DNA of 6,965 nt from assembly GCA_025057195.1 (NCBI GenBank), contig JANWWX010000067.1, positions 1 through 6,965 on the forward strand, in the 5' to 3' direction. Source of the DNA: Leptospiraceae bacterium (GTDB lineage Bacteria > Spirochaetota > Leptospiria > Turneriellales > Turneriellaceae). This document shows, piece by piece, positions 5,161 through 6,965 of this stretch. Position 1 is the stretch's first letter. Each line of letters begins with the position of its first letter. Position numbers and translations under genes: made by a program. The notes below the pieces were generated by a model. It saw only the letters and a program-made list of their open reading frames with translations, did no database searches and had not been told where the DNA came from.

Positions 5161-6965
5161 TTTCTTTCCCGCATGTCTTGGGGTATGTCTGGCGGAAAAT
5201 CGTTGAACTTACGCCACAGCTCGTAACCGATGGTAACGCGGTTGAGGAAAACCCAGCCGCGTGCCCGGATCCCCTGGCGCAGCATCGAAACATCCGGCCA
5301 TGGTTCGTCGCTTTTGGGATCGGGGACTAAAAGCACGCGGAATTTTCCATGGCCATCATCAGCGTTATCGACAAACTTGACCCGCGCCGGGAAAGTGCCA
5401 ACGGCACCTTCAGGCCAACCGGATATCTGCAATGCAGGCCAGCCTTGGAACATCACCCTTGCCTCGCGGCCATCACGGACCAGTGTTATGTCATTGCCAT
5501 CCAGCCAGATTTCGACAGCACGGTACCCTGATTCTGGGATGAGGACACAAAGCCCTTTGCCTTCGCGCACGAATTCAGCCTCGTGCGAAACCAAGATGCG
5601 TGTGATGATGCCATCTTTGGGGGCGAGCACCTCCTGTGTCCTCTGCCGTGACAGCCGCAGCTCTACCCGTGGTAGCTCCTCATTGCTGCGCGCCAATTCT
5701 GCACGCGCACTCTGCATGGTGGCACGGGCATCATTGATGGCGGCATCGGCATCGCGCGCGATGCGGCGCGCCTCACGCTGCATTGCCTTTTTTTCTTCCT
5801 CAGCGGCCTTGAGGCCAGCGACAGCACGCTGTTCTTCGGTTTGGGTGCGCTTGAGCTCCAATTCCGCGAGTTCTACGTTACGCTGCGAGGTTAGGCCTTG
5901 TTCAAACAGCGATTTCTGCCTTTCGTAATTGAGTTTGGCTGTTTCGAGTGCTGCCTCGGCGGCGGCCAGCGCCTGCTGAGCTTGGCGCACCCGTTCGCTG
6001 GCCATCGCGACACGGTTTTCGGCAGCACTGACTGCTTCGCTGCGTGCTAATTGCAATGCCGTGATCCGCGACTCGATCGAATCGACACGGCTGGCAGCTG
6101 CCCGGACACGTTCCATGATCGCTGCCCGTTCCTGTTCCAAACGCTCTGTGATCTGGGGATCGAGGTCTGAAATCGTCACCAATTTATCGCCTTTTTTGAC
6201 CACAGAACCCTCGTGGACATGCCAGTGCATAATCCGACCGGAAACCGGTGCTTCGATAGTTTGTTGCCGGTCGGTTGGGGCGTAGGCGACCACCCTGCCC
6301 TCACCATACGATGTTTGCTGCCACGGTAAAAAGAGGATCAAAAGCAGCACGGCACCGGCAATGGCAAAGACGCGCCGGAAGCGCAACTTCCGCCAATCTT
6401 CGTGCAAATAATCGGCAAAGGCTGAAGAAGCACGCGATTCATAACTCTGCCATTCACGCTGTGTCTTTTCTGGCCCCAATTTATGCAATTTGACCAGCGC
6501 CACACTGATGCGATAAAAGCTTTCAAAATACTTGCCAAACCGCGAAAGGACGTCGAGCATGCGCGAGACGATGATCTCGGCAGCGACCAGCTGACCAAGA
6601 CTCATCTCTTTTTTGAGCACCAAAAAACCACCAAGGATCAACACAAAGCCATTACCCAAAACAAAAAGAGCTCCTAACCCTAAATGTTGTTGGAAAAGCA
6701 CGCGGAAAAGTCGGCTGCGTTTTTCGAGATAATCCCTGCCCAATTCGACGCTCGCATCTGCTGTCGGCTTCTTGCGTGTGAGGTTGTCTTGCAACCAGGC
6801 AAACATGCGGTACTTGCTATCCGACTCAGCAAAGCTGGGATCGAACCCCCGGATAAAGAGGTGGTAGCCAATAATGTAGCCGCCAAAAAATAACAAAAAT
6901 AAGTTGAAGTAAATAAAATAGGGATGGTAGAGAGAAATCACCACCATGCCGATGACAACGGCAAT
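5157..6965 (-). CDS. ABC-exporter membrane domain fused to HlyD-type periplasmic adaptor (partial at right edge)
   Basis: The frame stays open to the window edge, giving 602 visible residues; numbering here is from the Met at 6947, which is probably internal. Residues 1-28 and the six before them form two packed membrane helices. A cytoplasmic helical loop follows (about 32-85, including FAESDSKYRMFAWLQDNL). Two further membrane helices (about 86-111 and 117-150, with MSLGQLVAAEIIVSRMLD) complete the C-terminal half of a type I ABC-exporter fold. Instead of an ATPase domain there is a 40-residue charged linker, a new membrane helix (191-208) after the positive RKLRFRR, then a complete adaptor: lipoyl half (IEAPVSGRIMHWHVHEG, 231-247), a long Ala/Glu/Arg-rich coiled-coil hairpin (262-435), a second lipoyl half (441-471, APKDGIITRI) and a beta-barrel domain (about 475-575). 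No Met lies in the linker, so this looks like a genuine fusion rather than two genes. It should form the inner-membrane part of an export channel with the coupled TolC-type protein. Confidence 0.9.
   Translation of the reverse strand: MAVVIGMVVISLYHPYFIYFNLFLLFFGGYIIGYHLFIRGFDPSFAESDSKYRMFAWLQDNLTRKKPTADASVELGRDYLEKRSRLFRVLFQQHLGLGALFVLGNGFVLILGGFLVLKKEMSLGQLVAAEIIVSRMLDVLSRFGKYFESFYRISVALVKLHKLGPEKTQREWQSYESRASSAFADYLHEDWRKLRFRRVFAIAGAVLLLILFLPWQQTSYGEGRVVAYAPTDRQQTIEAPVSGRIMHWHVHEGSVVKKGDKLVTISDLDPQITERLEQERAAIMERVRAAASRVDSIESRITALQLARSEAVSAAENRVAMASERVRQAQQALAAAEAALETAKLNYERQKSLFEQGLTSQRNVELAELELKRTQTEEQRAVAGLKAAEEEKKAMQREARRIARDADAAINDARATMQSARAELARSNEELPRVELRLSRQRTQEVLAPKDGIITRILVSHEAEFVREGKGLCVLIPESGYRAVEIWLDGNDITLVRDGREARVMFQGWPALQISGWPEGAVGTFPARVKFVDNADDGHGKFRVLLVPDPKSDEPWPDVSMLRQGIRARGWVFLNRVTIGYELWRKFNDFPPDIPQDMRERK

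Noticed and set aside
5230..5928. 232-codon plus-strand frame opposite the adaptor
   Set aside because: It is Ser/Arg/Ala-rich low-complexity translation, as expected from the reverse of the Ala/Glu/Arg-rich coiled-coil region.
5740..6100. Apparent repetitiveness in the adaptor-coding region
   Set aside because: It reflects Ala/Glu/Arg heptads of a coiled-coil hairpin. No direct DNA repeat units of constant length are visible.

Overview
The window is ordinary-looking, gene-dense bacterial DNA from a Gram-negative (diderm) organism. The evidence for a diderm is a TolC-type outer-membrane channel encoded directly after a periplasmic adaptor. By eye the G+C content is slightly above half. The best taxonomic clue is SecA. 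From memory, long stretches of its helicase core read most like the SecA of Leptospira-type spirochaetes. I therefore suspect a relative of the Leptospirales (Spirochaetota), but no search was run and this is an inference.

Layout: (1) Positions 1-684, minus strand, hold a two-gene cluster. A 90-codon gene of unknown function overlaps by one base (TAATG) with the start of a short-chain dehydrogenase/reductase that runs off the left edge. (2) Positions 685-769 are a short divergent intergenic region. (3) Positions 770-3328, plus strand, hold a complete secA encoding 852 aa, with a basic Arg/Ser tail where many SecA proteins carry a zinc-binding domain. (4) Positions 3329-3428 hold a clear extended -10 promoter and a strong Shine-Dalgarno sequence for (5) a small exported protein of 95 aa with two cysteines (3429-3716). 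(6) A hairpin with a T-run at 3719-3751 serves as a shared terminator for the genes converging on it. (7) Positions 3730-5160, minus strand, hold a TolC-family channel gene. Its last codons and stop codon lie inside that hairpin. (8) Positions 5157-6965, minus strand, hold a gene open at the right edge. It encodes the second half of an ABC-exporter membrane domain fused in frame to a complete HlyD-type periplasmic adaptor. It overlaps the TolC gene by four bases (ATGA).

The fusion gene and the TolC gene form a translationally coupled pair that should build an envelope-spanning export route (inner-membrane permease, periplasmic adaptor, outer-membrane channel). No nucleotide-binding domain lies where exporter architecture normally places it, directly after the last membrane helix. 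The ATPase must be upstream outside the window or on another polypeptide. This is the least ordinary thing in the window. The remainder is housekeeping protein translocation (SecA), a lipid- or carbonyl-reducing enzyme and small unknown proteins. I see no tRNA, rRNA, CRISPR array, insertion sequence or phage gene.
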